Source of the DNA: Streptomyces xanthochromogenes
Lineage (GTDB): Bacteria; Actinomycetota; Actinomycetes; Streptomycetales; Streptomycetaceae
DNA length: 64,000 nt
Assembly: GCF_014650455.1 (NCBI RefSeq)
Contig: NZ_BMUZ01000021.1
Location: 21,997-85,996 of the forward strand
Direction: 5' to 3'
Part shown: positions 34,801-42,851 of the stretch, piece after piece
How positions within the stretch are numbered: position 1 is the first letter of the stretch
How the letters are laid out: each line of letters opens with the position of its first letter
Notes under the pieces: generated by a model
What the model saw: only the letters and a program-made list of their open reading frames with translations
Database searches by the model: none
Told to the model about the DNA's origin: nothing
Made by a program: the position numbers and the translations under genes

Positions 34801-35624
34801 CCTCCACCCGCACCGAGTACTACACGGCGGGCACCACGACCTGGGACCACTTCGTCTCGTCCAGCTTCCCCTTCGGCGAGTTCATGCTGTCCCCGGCCAA
34901 GGCGTACCGGGCGGGCAAGCAGACCAGCGAGAGCTGGTACGACGGGGTCGTCGGCCCCGACGCCGGACGGGACGCCACGGGCGAGCCGCTGCTCGCCGCC
35001 GAGCGCCAGGGCAACCTGATGGGCTTCGCCCCGGGCATGTGGAGCGACTCCCGGCACAGCGCCCAGCCGGGTTCGTTCGGTGACATCGGCTCCCTGCTGC
35101 TGCGCCGCAACGGCGAGGACTACGACAGCACCGGCTGGCCGTCGGGGGTCTTCACCGTCCCCGCGGACGACGCGGCGTACGAGCTCATCAGCGACAACCA
35201 GAAGATCGGGCCCTCGGGTTCGGTCTGGAAGCGGTCCCAGGAAGTCGTGACGAGCTGGAAGTTCCGCTCGCACCTCGACGACCAGGTGTACTCGCAGGGC
35301 ATCCCGCTGCTCTTCCCGCACTACGGCATCCCCGAGGACGGCCTCAAGACGGTCCCGGCGAGCGACGGCCAGAAGATCGTCCTCACCGCCACGGGTCACG
35401 CGGGCTACACCCCCGCCGCCCTGACCTCGGCGAAGCTGTCGTACTCCTACGACGGCGGAACCACCTGGACCGAGGCCAAGTCGCGTCTCCAGGGCGGAAG
35501 TTGGACCGCCACGGTGAACCATGCGGGCGCGGCCGCGAAGGACGTCACGCTGAAGACCGAACTGACCGACGCCAACGGCAACTCGGTCACCCAGACCGTG
35601 GTGAACGCGTACGCGGTGCGCTGA
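31845..35624 (+). CDS. Large secreted S8 family serine peptidase
   Basis: A 1259-residue secreted subtilase. The signal peptide is residues 1-28 (VATAAALAVTAVAPSVAA), then a propeptide to about 210. The catalytic triad is Asp240 (VLDTGVD), His272 (GHGTH) and Ser445 (GTSMATPH), with oxyanion Asn370. After about 500 follow beta-rich domains, including a PA-like insert (TALVVHRPSAGRWLP), and the protein ends at 1259 without a visible anchor. The ATG at 31845 has GGGGAG upstream. It is monocistronic and ends in an intrinsic terminator. It probably degrades extracellular protein. Confidence 0.94.
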   Translation: MRPISRTALGVATAAALAVTAVAPSVAAPRTDGTADTAKRPLVGSAASSTGTPATVTLVTGDKVVVSRDGSGTPTGVTALPRADGSVPLVQTRRSGNELYVYPDDAAGALAAGRVDEELFNVSGLIRQGYDDAHTKSLPLIAVYGDAATRSAAPAVPRGAKAGLSLPAVNGIALSADKTKAAQVWADVTNSRTRSASGIKKLWLDRKVTASLDRSAKQIRADLAWAAGYDGKGTKVAVLDTGVDAEHPDLKGRITASKNFTDSPDTEDRQGHGTHTTSTVGGSGAASDGKKKGIAPGTDLLVGKVLNDSGSGDSSWIIAGMQWAVDNKADVVSMSLGSPVPTDCTDPMSTAAQELATSATHTLFVVAAGNSGPALNTVSSPGCAPGVLTVGAVDRDDTTASFSSRGPAPFTHTLKPEITAPGVGISAANAGGRGVYAYQTMSGTSMATPHVAGAAAIVKQRHPDWTAQQIKAALVSSANSGIPGDVRETGGGRLDVKAAIDETVLGAPAVQGGTFDWPQDKSDRTTVQVPYTNVSGKSVKLDLTVAGVTGNDGSAVNSGVARLGSRSVTVPAGATVKVPLAVDPTARLKAAQYGDVTGRVLATANGVKVSTPFSLYVEPETVTLRVKLVDRQGKPAAGPSSLDVIGTDTATGERRFNEGAADQVYRLRPGAYFVSSFVASADPADATGANIGSVSYLGRPQLDLKKDTTLVLDARKAHRLAVKTDKPSEVRTTTLDFARSWGGQWLHSGSISGSRLIQDYFADVQGDARTGDFEFGSYWRAYAPQFETLGAVGGPELHPLTASVGSDNLDGTGRAQLVDAGKGSPDELKAAGVSGKIAFVAVPDDDASVLTLGKDAKAAGATALVVHRPSAGRWLPTYGFAGGPLPTLAVEATEAKALADRLSAGPVTLRWKATAKSGYVYNLGFQEDGRIGSDRTYRVRDAQLGRNVSTYHSMGVPADFVDGVAAYRPNGAGPVSVSGIDLVAVPSTRTEYYTAGTTTWDHFVSSSFPFGEFMLSPAKAYRAGKQTSESWYDGVVGPDAGRDATGEPLLAAERQGNLMGFAPGMWSDSRHSAQPGSFGDIGSLLLRRNGEDYDSTGWPSGVFTVPADDAAYELISDNQKIGPSGSVWKRSQEVVTSWKFRSHLDDQVYSQGIPLLFPHYGIPEDGLKTVPASDGQKIVLTATGHAGYTPAALTSAKLSYSYDGGTTWTEAKSRLQGGSWTATVNHAGAAAKDVTLKTELTDANGNSVTQTVVNAYAVR

Positions 35625-35636
35625 TCCACGAAGGCG

Positions 35637-35687
35637 GTCCGCCGGGTGTCCTCCCCGTGGGGGGTGGGGGCGCCCGGCGGACTTTTT
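35637..35687 (+). terminator. Intrinsic terminator after the subtilase
   Basis: GTCCGCCGGG (35637-35646) pairs perfectly with CCCGGCGGAC (35673-35682), followed at once by TTTTT (35683-35687). It is the most canonical rho-independent terminator in the window, 13 bp after the stop. Confidence 0.88.
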
Positions 35688-35768
35688 CTGTCGTTGCGAC
35701 ACTTGTCCGTTGAGCACATTTTCCCGATGCCCCGTTTTCGTATGCCTCCGGCGGTGGACAATAAGGGC

Positions 35769-37505
35769 ATGAGTCAGCAGGGGGAGAGGCCGACCCGGGA
35801 CGACGACTGGTGGCACCGGCTGTACGACGAGTCGGCCCCGGACGCCGGTCCCGACGGTTCGCGCGACAGCCTCGACGACCGCTTCAACTCGGCGTCGGAC
35901 ACGGTGGGTTCACCCTCCCCGGAGGCGCCCGCACCGCAGGCACCGGTACCGGAGCCTGCCGCAGCGAAGCCGCCCGTACCGGAGCCTGCGGCATCGAAGC
36001 CGCCCGTACCCGAGACTTCCGTACCGAAGGCGTCGGTCCCGGAACCCCACGTTCCCCCGGCCGCACCGGAACGCCCCACCGCACAACCCGCCCCGCCCCC
36101 GGACGCATCGCCCGCATCGCCATCGGCCGCGCAACCCGCCCCGCCCGCCGCCCCCGAGTCCCGCCCCCGTGCTCCGTGGGAGCCGCCCGAGAGCGCGGCC
36201 GGGCCGCGCAGGCCCGCCGCCTGGTGGGAGTCCGTGCCCGCGGCCCCGCCGCCGCCGACGGAACCCGTGCCCGAGTTGCCGCCGGGCTGGGCGGAGGAGG
36301 CGGCGCCGGACCCGGCGGACCGGCCCCCGGCCCGGCCGGGCACGGCGCCGGTCACCGCACCGCCCGAGCCGCCCCGCGGCGCCGAGGACGGGCAGCGCGT
36401 CGCGAACGCCCCGAGCAGTCTGCGCACGCCCGCCACCGGCGCCTCGGGGCCGCCCGCCACCGCGCCCGACGAGCAGTTCGCGGCGCCCGTGACCGCGCCG
36501 CCCGAGCGGTTCGCGCCCGTACCCCGGCCGCGTACCGGCCATGTGGGTGACGGGCCGCCCACCTACGACGCCGAGCCCACCGCGCTGCCCGTCGCGCGAC
36601 CCGACGAGCTGGACGACCTCGTCGCCGACACCGTCCTCGACGGCGCCCGCTACGGCGCGTACGTCCTGCGCGCCGTCTCCTCGCGCGGGGACTCGGCCCG
36701 CTACCGGGGCGAGCCGCGCCGCGACGCACTGCTCACCGCCCGCTTCGGCACCGGCGAGAACGCCCTGGTCCTGGTCGCCGTGGCCAGCGGCGTACGGACC
36801 AGCGAGCGGGCGCAGCTCGCCGCCGCCGACGCCTGTCACTGGATCGGCGGTGCCATCGGCCGCAGCCAGGTCCGCCTCGCCGAGGACATCAGGGCGGGCC
36901 GGCGCGGCGACCTCAAGTCGGGCCTGCACCGGCTCACCGACCGCAGCTACGGCATGCTGCGGGCCCGCGCCGCCGAGCTCGGCGCCGAGCCGGAGGAGTA
37001 CACGGCGAACCTGCGCTGTCTGCTGCTGTCCGCCGATCCCGCCTGCCGCACCCGGGTGTTCTTCGGCGTCGGCCACGGCGGTCTGTTCCGGCTGCGCGGC
37101 GGCGTGTGGCAGGACATCGAGCCCGCCGTGCCCGAGCCGGGACAGGCCCGCGGCGAGCCGGTGGTCGGCTTCGGCTCGCCGCCCGCCGAGACCCCGGAGG
37201 GCGACCGTCTCACCATGGACCTCGGCACCGTCGAGCCCGTCCGCCCCTACATCGACCCGCCCGCCCCGCCGCCGGGCGAACCGTTCCGCTTCAGGGCCTC
37301 GGTGGCCCGACCGGGCGACACCCTGCTGCTGTGCAGCGGGGGCCTGGCCGAGCCCCTGCGCGGCGAGGCCGCCCTCGCCAAGGAACTCGCCGAACGCTGG
37401 GCCGCCCCCGAGCCGCCCGGCCTCGCCGCGTTCCTCGCCGACGTACAGCTGCGGGTGAAGGGGTACGCCGACGACCGTACGGCGGTCGCGGTCTGGGAGG
37501 CGTAA
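35769..37505 (+). CDS. Divergent PP2C-type phosphatase domain protein
   Basis: A 578-residue protein. Residues 1-270 are a low-complexity Pro/Ala/Glu-rich region with a 10-residue repeat; the rest resembles a PP2C phosphatase (about 285-575). Conserved edges remain (SSRGDSARYRGEPRRDAL and the terminal DDRT), but the metal-binding DGMGG motif is replaced by VASGVRTS and GDSRAY by VGHGGL. It may be a pseudophosphatase or a binding module. It lies near a Ser/Thr kinase gene. Start chosen at MSQQGERP. Confidence 0.75.
   Translation: MSQQGERPTRDDDWWHRLYDESAPDAGPDGSRDSLDDRFNSASDTVGSPSPEAPAPQAPVPEPAAAKPPVPEPAASKPPVPETSVPKASVPEPHVPPAAPERPTAQPAPPPDASPASPSAAQPAPPAAPESRPRAPWEPPESAAGPRRPAAWWESVPAAPPPPTEPVPELPPGWAEEAAPDPADRPPARPGTAPVTAPPEPPRGAEDGQRVANAPSSLRTPATGASGPPATAPDEQFAAPVTAPPERFAPVPRPRTGHVGDGPPTYDAEPTALPVARPDELDDLVADTVLDGARYGAYVLRAVSSRGDSARYRGEPRRDALLTARFGTGENALVLVAVASGVRTSERAQLAAADACHWIGGAIGRSQVRLAEDIRAGRRGDLKSGLHRLTDRSYGMLRARAAELGAEPEEYTANLRCLLLSADPACRTRVFFGVGHGGLFRLRGGVWQDIEPAVPEPGQARGEPVVGFGSPPAETPEGDRLTMDLGTVEPVRPYIDPPAPPPGEPFRFRASVARPGDTLLLCSGGLAEPLRGEAALAKELAERWAAPEPPGLAAFLADVQLRVKGYADDRTAVAVWEA
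35946..36029 (+). repeat. 30-bp tandem repeat inside the PP2C-like gene
   Basis: A 30-bp unit beginning GTACCGGAGCCTGC is repeated at 35946-35975 and 35976-36005, with a diverged third unit to about 36029. It encodes PVPEPAAxKP repeats, a flexible proline-rich linker. Confidence 0.7.
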
Positions 37506-37532
37506 CGGCGAAGGCCGTGGGTTGATGGACCC

Positions 37533-39275
37533 ATGGCCAAGCAGAACGTTGCAGAGCAGTTCGTCGACATCCTGACCCGCGCCGGCGTGAAGCGGCTGTA
37601 CGGAGTCGTCGGTGACAGTCTGAACCCCGTCGTCGACGCCATTCGCCGCACCCCCGCCATCGACTGGATCCAGGTCAGGCACGAGGAGGTCGCCGCCTTC
37701 GCGGCCGGCGCCGAGGCCCAGCTCACCGGGAAGCTGGCCGCGTGCGCCGGGTCGTGCGGGCCCGGCAACCTGCACCTCATCAACGGCCTGTACGACGCAC
37801 ACCGCTCGATGGCCCCCGTGCTCGCCCTCGCCTCGCAGATCCCGTCCTCGGAGATCGGCCTCGGTTACTTCCAGGAGACCCATCCCGACCAGTTGTTCCG
37901 CGAGTGCTCCCACTACAGCGAGCTGATCTCGAACCCGCAGCAGATGCCCCGCGTGCTGCAGACCGCGATCCAGCACGCCATCGGCCGCGGCGGGGTCAGC
38001 GTCCTGGCGCTGCCCGGTGACATCGCCTCCGCGCCGGCCCCCGACAAGCCGATCGACCACGCCCTCGTGACGTCCCGGCCCTCGGTGCGGCCCGGCGACG
38101 CCGAGATCGACCGGCTCGCCGCCCTCATCGACGGGGCGAAGCGCGTCACGCTGTTCTGCGGCAGCGGCACCGCCGGGGCGCACGCGGAGGTCATGGAGTT
38201 CGCCGAGCGGATCAAGTCGCCCATCGGACACGCGCTGCGTGGCAAGGAATGGATCCAGTACGACAACAGGTACGACGTCGGCATGAGCGGGCTGCTCGGG
38301 TACGGGGCGGCCTACGAGGCGACCCACGAGTGCGATCTGCTGATCCTGCTCGGCACCGACTTTCCGTACAACGCCTTCCTGCCCGACGACGTGAAGATCG
38401 TCCAGGTCGACGTGCGGCCCGAACACCTGGGCCGCCGCTCGAAGTTGGACCTCGCGGTGTGGGGCGACGTCAAGGAGACCCTGCGCTCGCTGACACCGCG
38501 GGTCAAGGAGAAGACGGACCGCAGGTTCCTCGACAAGATGCTGAAGAAGCATGCCGACGCCCTGGAGGGCGTGGTCAAGGCGTACACCCGCAAGGTCGAC
38601 AAGCACGTCCCGATCCACCCCGAGTACGTGGCGTCCGTCCTGGACGAACTCGCCGACGACGACGCGGTGTTCACGGTGGACACCGGCATGTGCAACGTCT
38701 GGGCGGCCCGCTACATCTCGCCCAACGGCAGGCGCCGCATCATCGGTTCGTTCAGCCACGGCTCGATGGCGAACGCGCTGCCGCAGGCCATCGGCGCCCA
38801 GTTCATCGACCGCGGCCGTCAGGTCGTCTCGATGTCCGGCGACGGCGGCTTCTCCATGCTGATGGGCGACTTCCTCACCCTGGTCCAGTACGACCTGCCC
38901 GTGAAGGTCGTGCTCTTCAACAACTCCTCGCTCGGCATGGTCGAGTTGGAGATGCTGGTCGCCGGTCTGCCCTCGTACGGGACGACCAACCACAACCCCG
39001 ACTTCGCGGCGATCGCGCGGGCGGCCGGAGCGTACGGGGTGCGGGTCGAGAAGCCCAAACAGCTCGCGGGTGCGCTCAAGGACGCCTTCCGGCACAGGGG
39101 CCCGGCCCTGGTCGACATCGTCACCGACCCCAACGCCCTGTCCATCCCGCCGAAGATCAGCGCCGAGATGGTGTCGGGCTTCGCGCTCTCCGCCGGCAAG
39201 ATCGTCCTGGACGGGGGAGTGGGGCGCATGCTCCAGATGGCCCGCTCCAACCTCCGCAACGTGCCGAGGCCCTGA
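37533..39275 (+). CDS. Thiamine-diphosphate-dependent pyruvate oxidase/dehydrogenase (PoxB type)
   Basis: A 580-residue enzyme of the acetolactate synthase/pyruvate oxidase family. The activating Glu51 is in QVRHEEVAAFAAGAEA, the ThDP Mg-site is SGDGGFSMLMGDFLT near 435-450, and a central FAD/Rossmann-like domain lies between. Length and motifs best fit pyruvate:quinone oxidoreductase, converting pyruvate to acetate and CO2 at the membrane. The C-terminus lacks a clear lipid-binding helix, so acetolactate synthase-like activity cannot be excluded. Gap to the PP2C-like gene: 27 bp. Confidence 0.88.
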   Translation: MAKQNVAEQFVDILTRAGVKRLYGVVGDSLNPVVDAIRRTPAIDWIQVRHEEVAAFAAGAEAQLTGKLAACAGSCGPGNLHLINGLYDAHRSMAPVLALASQIPSSEIGLGYFQETHPDQLFRECSHYSELISNPQQMPRVLQTAIQHAIGRGGVSVLALPGDIASAPAPDKPIDHALVTSRPSVRPGDAEIDRLAALIDGAKRVTLFCGSGTAGAHAEVMEFAERIKSPIGHALRGKEWIQYDNRYDVGMSGLLGYGAAYEATHECDLLILLGTDFPYNAFLPDDVKIVQVDVRPEHLGRRSKLDLAVWGDVKETLRSLTPRVKEKTDRRFLDKMLKKHADALEGVVKAYTRKVDKHVPIHPEYVASVLDELADDDAVFTVDTGMCNVWAARYISPNGRRRIIGSFSHGSMANALPQAIGAQFIDRGRQVVSMSGDGGFSMLMGDFLTLVQYDLPVKVVLFNNSSLGMVELEMLVAGLPSYGTTNHNPDFAAIARAAGAYGVRVEKPKQLAGALKDAFRHRGPALVDIVTDPNALSIPPKISAEMVSGFALSAGKIVLDGGVGRMLQMARSNLRNVPRP

Positions 39276-39452
39276 CGGCCCTCGCGCCCCGTCCCGGCCA
39301 CGGAGAAGCGGACGCCCGCGCTCCACCGGACCGCACGGAACCGCCCCGCCCGCCCCGTGCGTCCTCGCCTTCACTCGGGTCGTCAACAGCGGCTACGCTC
39401 AGCGCAGTTGCGCCGATGACCAGGCGTGAAGGGCCGGGGGAGCCACACCATC

Positions 39453-41357
39453 ATGAGCGGTACGAACGGGGACGGACGCGTCGAGAAGGACGATTACGCG
39501 GACGGGGGCATCAAGCCGCTCGCGGCCGGTGACCCCGCGCGCATCGGGCCGTACCTGCTGCTGGGACGGCTCGGCGCGGGCGGTATGGGGCGGGTGTTCC
39601 TGGCCCGGTCGGACAGCGGCCGCACGGTCGCCGTGAAGGTCGTGCACGAGGAGCACGTGTCCGACGAGCAGTTCAGGGCGCGGTTCCGCAGGGAGATCGA
39701 GGCGGCCCGCAAGGTCGGCGAGCGCTACACGGCGCCGGTGCTCGACGCGGGCCCGGGCGACGAGCCGCCGTGGGTGGCCACGGGGTACGTTCCCGGGCTC
39801 TCGCTCGAACAGATCGTGCGGCGGTACGGGCCGCTGCCGGTCGCGTCGCTGCACGCCCTCGCCGAGGGGCTCCTGAAGGCGCTGGGGGACATTCACGGCG
39901 CGGGAATCGTGCACCGTGACCTGAAGCCGTCCAACGTGATGCTCACCGTGGACGGCATGAAGGTCATCGACTTCGGGATCGCCCGGGCGCTGGAGACGTC
40001 CGTCGAGTCCCTGCTGACCAGTACGGGGATGGCGGTCGGCTCGCCCGGTTTCATGTCGCCCGAGCAGGTGCGCGGGCAGAGCGCCGGGGTCAAGAGCGAC
40101 GTGTTCACCCTCGGGTGCGTGCTGACCTACGCGGCCACCGGACAGCTGCCGTTCGGGCAGGGCGCCAGCAACCAGCACGCCGTGATGTTCCAGATCGTGG
40201 AGGGCGAGCCCGATCTGACGGGGGTGGAGGACGAGGCGCTGCGGGCGCTCATCACCCGCTGTCTCGCGAAGGACATCGACCAACGCCCCTCCGTGGACGA
40301 ACTGTTGACCGACCCGGAACGGACCCGGCCGAGCGGCGGGCGAGGCGCCTGGCTGCCCGCCCGCGTCGTGGCGCGCATCGCCCAGCAGTCCGCCCGGCTG
40401 CTCGACGCCGAGGCGACGCCCCTGCGGGAGCAGCCCGTGGACCGGGCGACCATCGGGCTGCGGCCGCCGGCCGGGACCCCCGAAGGCGTTGTGGCGGTCG
40501 GCGCCGTCACGGCACGGGAGCCCCAACGGCCCCGTCGCCGCCGACGGATCGTCGTGCTGCCCGTCATCGCCGTGCTCGCCGTCGGCGGCGGCACGATCGC
40601 CGTGCTCCAGCCCTTCGCGAGCGACGGGGGCAACGAAGCCCACGCCCAGCCGCCGAGCAGCAGCGCGAGCGCGGGTGCCAGTGCGGGTGCCCATGGGGGT
40701 GCGAGTGCCGGTCCCGGCGCCAGCGCCACACCGTCCACCAGCAACTCGCCATCCGTGCAGAGCAGTTCGCCTTCTCCGGGAGCGAGCGACCAGGCCAAGG
40801 GCGACGCGAAGGGCCCGGACGGCAAGGGCGCCGACGGGCAGAACGCGGCGGCGAACGGCGGGAGTTCGGCCGGAACCGGCAGCGGCCCGGGAAGCCCGCC
40901 CGGTGGCGGCTCCGCCAAGGGCGCCGGTAGCGGCTCCGGCTCCTCGGGAGCGTCCGGCGGTTCCGGGTCCTCCGGCTCGTCGGGGTCCTCGGGCTCGTCC
41001 GGCTCGTCGGGGTCCTCGGGGTCCTCCGGGTCTTCCGGATCGACCGCGGGCTCGCCGCCGGCCGACATGAAGGCCTACAAGCTCGCGTACACCAACAGCT
41101 GCGTCGGCGCCTGCTCCATGCCGATCGCGGTGACCTGGCCGACGGTCTCCGGCGCGACCCGCTACGACATTCACTACACCAACAAGGGCAGCAACTTCAC
41201 GAAGAAGAGCGTCGACACCATCTACTCCACCGGGGGCACCAACTACACGATCAACGGGCCCTTCTCGGGTGACGAGATCTGTGTGTCGATGCGTGCGGCC
41301 AACAAGTACGGGCCCTCCGCCTGGGCGGAGACCTGGTGCGGCACCGTGCCGTACTGA
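39453..41357 (+). CDS. Transmembrane serine/threonine protein kinase with Ser-Gly stalk
   Basis: A 634-residue Hanks-type kinase. The kinase domain (about 35-290) is complete: GRLGAGGMG, Lys62, HRDLKPSN with Asp156, DFG Asp173 and MSPEQ. A single membrane segment (VVLPVIAVLAVGGGTIAVL, near 365-385) precedes a long Ser/Gly/Ala stalk and an outer domain resembling fibronectin type III (YDIHYTNKGSNF, ISMRAANKYG-like). PASTA repeats are absent. It is probably a membrane sensor with an external ligand. ATG 39453 chosen; GTG 39426 is possible. Confidence 0.9.
   Translation: MSGTNGDGRVEKDDYADGGIKPLAAGDPARIGPYLLLGRLGAGGMGRVFLARSDSGRTVAVKVVHEEHVSDEQFRARFRREIEAARKVGERYTAPVLDAGPGDEPPWVATGYVPGLSLEQIVRRYGPLPVASLHALAEGLLKALGDIHGAGIVHRDLKPSNVMLTVDGMKVIDFGIARALETSVESLLTSTGMAVGSPGFMSPEQVRGQSAGVKSDVFTLGCVLTYAATGQLPFGQGASNQHAVMFQIVEGEPDLTGVEDEALRALITRCLAKDIDQRPSVDELLTDPERTRPSGGRGAWLPARVVARIAQQSARLLDAEATPLREQPVDRATIGLRPPAGTPEGVVAVGAVTAREPQRPRRRRRIVVLPVIAVLAVGGGTIAVLQPFASDGGNEAHAQPPSSSASAGASAGAHGGASAGPGASATPSTSNSPSVQSSSPSPGASDQAKGDAKGPDGKGADGQNAAANGGSSAGTGSGPGSPPGGGSAKGAGSGSGSSGASGGSGSSGSSGSSGSSGSSGSSGSSGSSGSTAGSPPADMKAYKLAYTNSCVGACSMPIAVTWPTVSGATRYDIHYTNKGSNFTKKSVDTIYSTGGTNYTINGPFSGDEICVSMRAANKYGPSAWAETWCGTVPY
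40958..41043 (+). repeat. Gly-Ser-Ser 9-bp repeat array in the kinase gene
   Basis: About nine copies of a 9-bp unit (GGNTCNTCG type) encode GSS tripeptides in the extracellular stalk of the kinase. Copy number in such arrays usually varies between strains. Confidence 0.75.
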
Positions 41358-42335
41358 GCGGGCCGCGTCCGAGGGGTGCGCCGCCGCCCGGGTGAGGCCG
41401 CCGTTGACGACGCCGGACCCCTGGCGCGGCCCGGCGCGATCCTGCGCGCACGCGGCGTCGGGACGGTGCCCGTGACGACGCACTCCGGCTCCTCGCGTAG
41501 CCGCGCGTACGCCTCGGGCGTACCGGGGCGATGGCCGAGCCGGGCGGGTCGTCGTGGGGCGGATGCGACAGTACCGGCTTCCACAACCGTCGCGCCCGCG
41601 CACCGGTTCCGCCGGTACCGCCACCTCCGGCGCCGTGCTCCCCGACTCGGCCCGGAATACGCCGGGTTCGGCAGGCGTGCGTCGGCGGATGGGCCGAGGC
41701 ACGCCGGTCGGGGTGTCCGCGCGCGGGGTCGGTCCGATGGCGTGCGGCACCGCCGGACCGGCGGCCACGGCCCGGGGGAGTGCGACCCCCTGCCCGGCCG
41801 TGGCCTGCGCTGCCTCCGGGATATGCCGGTTGCGAGCGGGGACGCCCCTGGGCGGGGCCCCTGTCCCGTCGTACGCCGGGCCCTTTGTCCCCGAGCCCGG
41901 ACGAGCCCCGGGGAAACCGGGGTGGAGAACCGCCGCGACCTCACCTCCGGCCCACGCCCCGGCCGCCTTCCCTTCGATCCCGCACCGGCTCACCCGAGCG
42001 GGGCCGCTCCTTTCCCGTACCGCCTCGAACGCCCCGTATGCCGCCGTCAACGCGTAGGGGAGCGGCTCCGGATCCCCACGGCGGGTGCCGGACGGCCCGG
42101 GACCGGCGGCAGCCGGGCGGCGTGCTGCGCGGGGCGCGCGAGGCGGCGCACGGCCCGCTCGGGGCGGTGATCGCCGGGCCCGCGGCTGTCATGTCCGGGC
42201 TCCCCGTCGGCGGCCCCCGCGGGCAATCCCTTTCGGTTGTTGTGGAATCACCATGCGTGACCGTGGCCCGGTGGGGCATGCATCCCGTGTGCATGTTCGA
42301 GGGGGAAAGGTCGTCACAGCGTGCAGGTGGGGGTT
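41358..42335. other. Gene-poor 1 kb region
   Basis: This 978-bp stretch has no recognisable gene. Open frames exist on both strands, the best being 41554-42057 (plus), but their third-position GC (about 80%) is clearly below that of real genes here and the products are Pro/Ala/Arg-rich without motifs. Near its end are promoter-like DNA and an inverted repeat for the next gene. It could be a decayed gene. Confidence 0.55.
42277..42295 (+). promoter_or_regulatory. Inverted repeat upstream of the RsbW-like gene
   Basis: CATGCA-N7-TGCATG lies 40 bp before the start of the ATP-binding protein gene. Its size and place fit an operator, but the regulator is unknown. Confidence 0.35.
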
Positions 42336-42800
42336 ATGACAAGGCATCAGGCAGGACTCGGCTCCGCGGGGAGCGGGCCCGTCCGGACACCTGATGCGCA
42401 GCAGGGGGACCAGCGTCTGCTGTGCAGGAGAGTGGGGCAGTCGGATCTGGGTGCCGTACGGGAAGTGCGCCACGCACTGCGGGAGCTCCTCGGGGCTTCG
42501 CCGCAGGCGGAGGCGGCCGACGTGGCCGAACTGCTCACCAGTGAGCTGGTCACCAACGCCCTCGTCCACACCGGCCACGGGGCCGTCGTGACGGTGGCGG
42601 TCGGCGAGGCCGGACTCCGCGTGGAGGTGAGGGACTTCATGCCGACGCTGCCCACGCCGTACGCGCCGTCGTCCGACGACGGCACGCACGGCAGGGGCCT
42701 GCTGCTCGTCCAGGCACTCGCGGACGCCTGGGGCGTCCACGAGCACGACCGGGGGAAGGTCGTCTGGTTCGAACTCGGTGACGGGGTGGCGCGGTACTAG
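42336..42800 (+). CDS. RsbW/SpoIIAB-like ATP-binding protein (HATPase_c_2)
   Basis: A 154-residue protein of the anti-sigma factor kinase-like family that is very abundant in Streptomyces. The N box is SELVTNALVHTGHG and the G box is GTHGRGLLLVQALADAWGV; VWFEL ends the domain. It may bind an anti-anti-sigma partner or a sigma factor, but none is encoded beside it. Cytoplasmic. The ATG at 42336 has GGTGGGGG upstream; a GTG five codons earlier is possible. Confidence 0.85.
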   Translation: MTRHQAGLGSAGSGPVRTPDAQQGDQRLLCRRVGQSDLGAVREVRHALRELLGASPQAEAADVAELLTSELVTNALVHTGHGAVVTVAVGEAGLRVEVRDFMPTLPTPYAPSSDDGTHGRGLLLVQALADAWGVHEHDRGKVVWFELGDGVARY

Positions 42801-42851
42801 GCCGCGGAGGCGCGAGCCGGGAATTCCGCCGCGCCCGGGTGCCTCCGCCGA

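Noticed and set aside
31719..35816. A 1365-codon open frame antisense to the large subtilase
   Set aside because: It is the mirror of a highly biased gene; the sense frame has the catalytic triad, a signal peptide, a ribosome site and a terminator, while the antisense product is Val/Gly/Arg-rich without motifs.
35910..39386. A 1158-codon open frame antisense to the PP2C-like and PoxB genes
   Set aside because: It spans two well supported sense genes, has no ribosome site and no recognisable domain.
39399..42050. An 883-codon minus-strand frame covering the kinase gene and the gene-poor stretch
   Set aside because: Over the kinase it is a shadow; beyond it, third-position GC falls to about 70-75%, below real genes here.
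41554..42057. A 167-codon plus-strand frame in the gene-poor stretch
   Set aside because: Codon bias is intermediate and the Pro/Ala/Arg-rich product has no motif or good ribosome site; kept only as a possible remnant.
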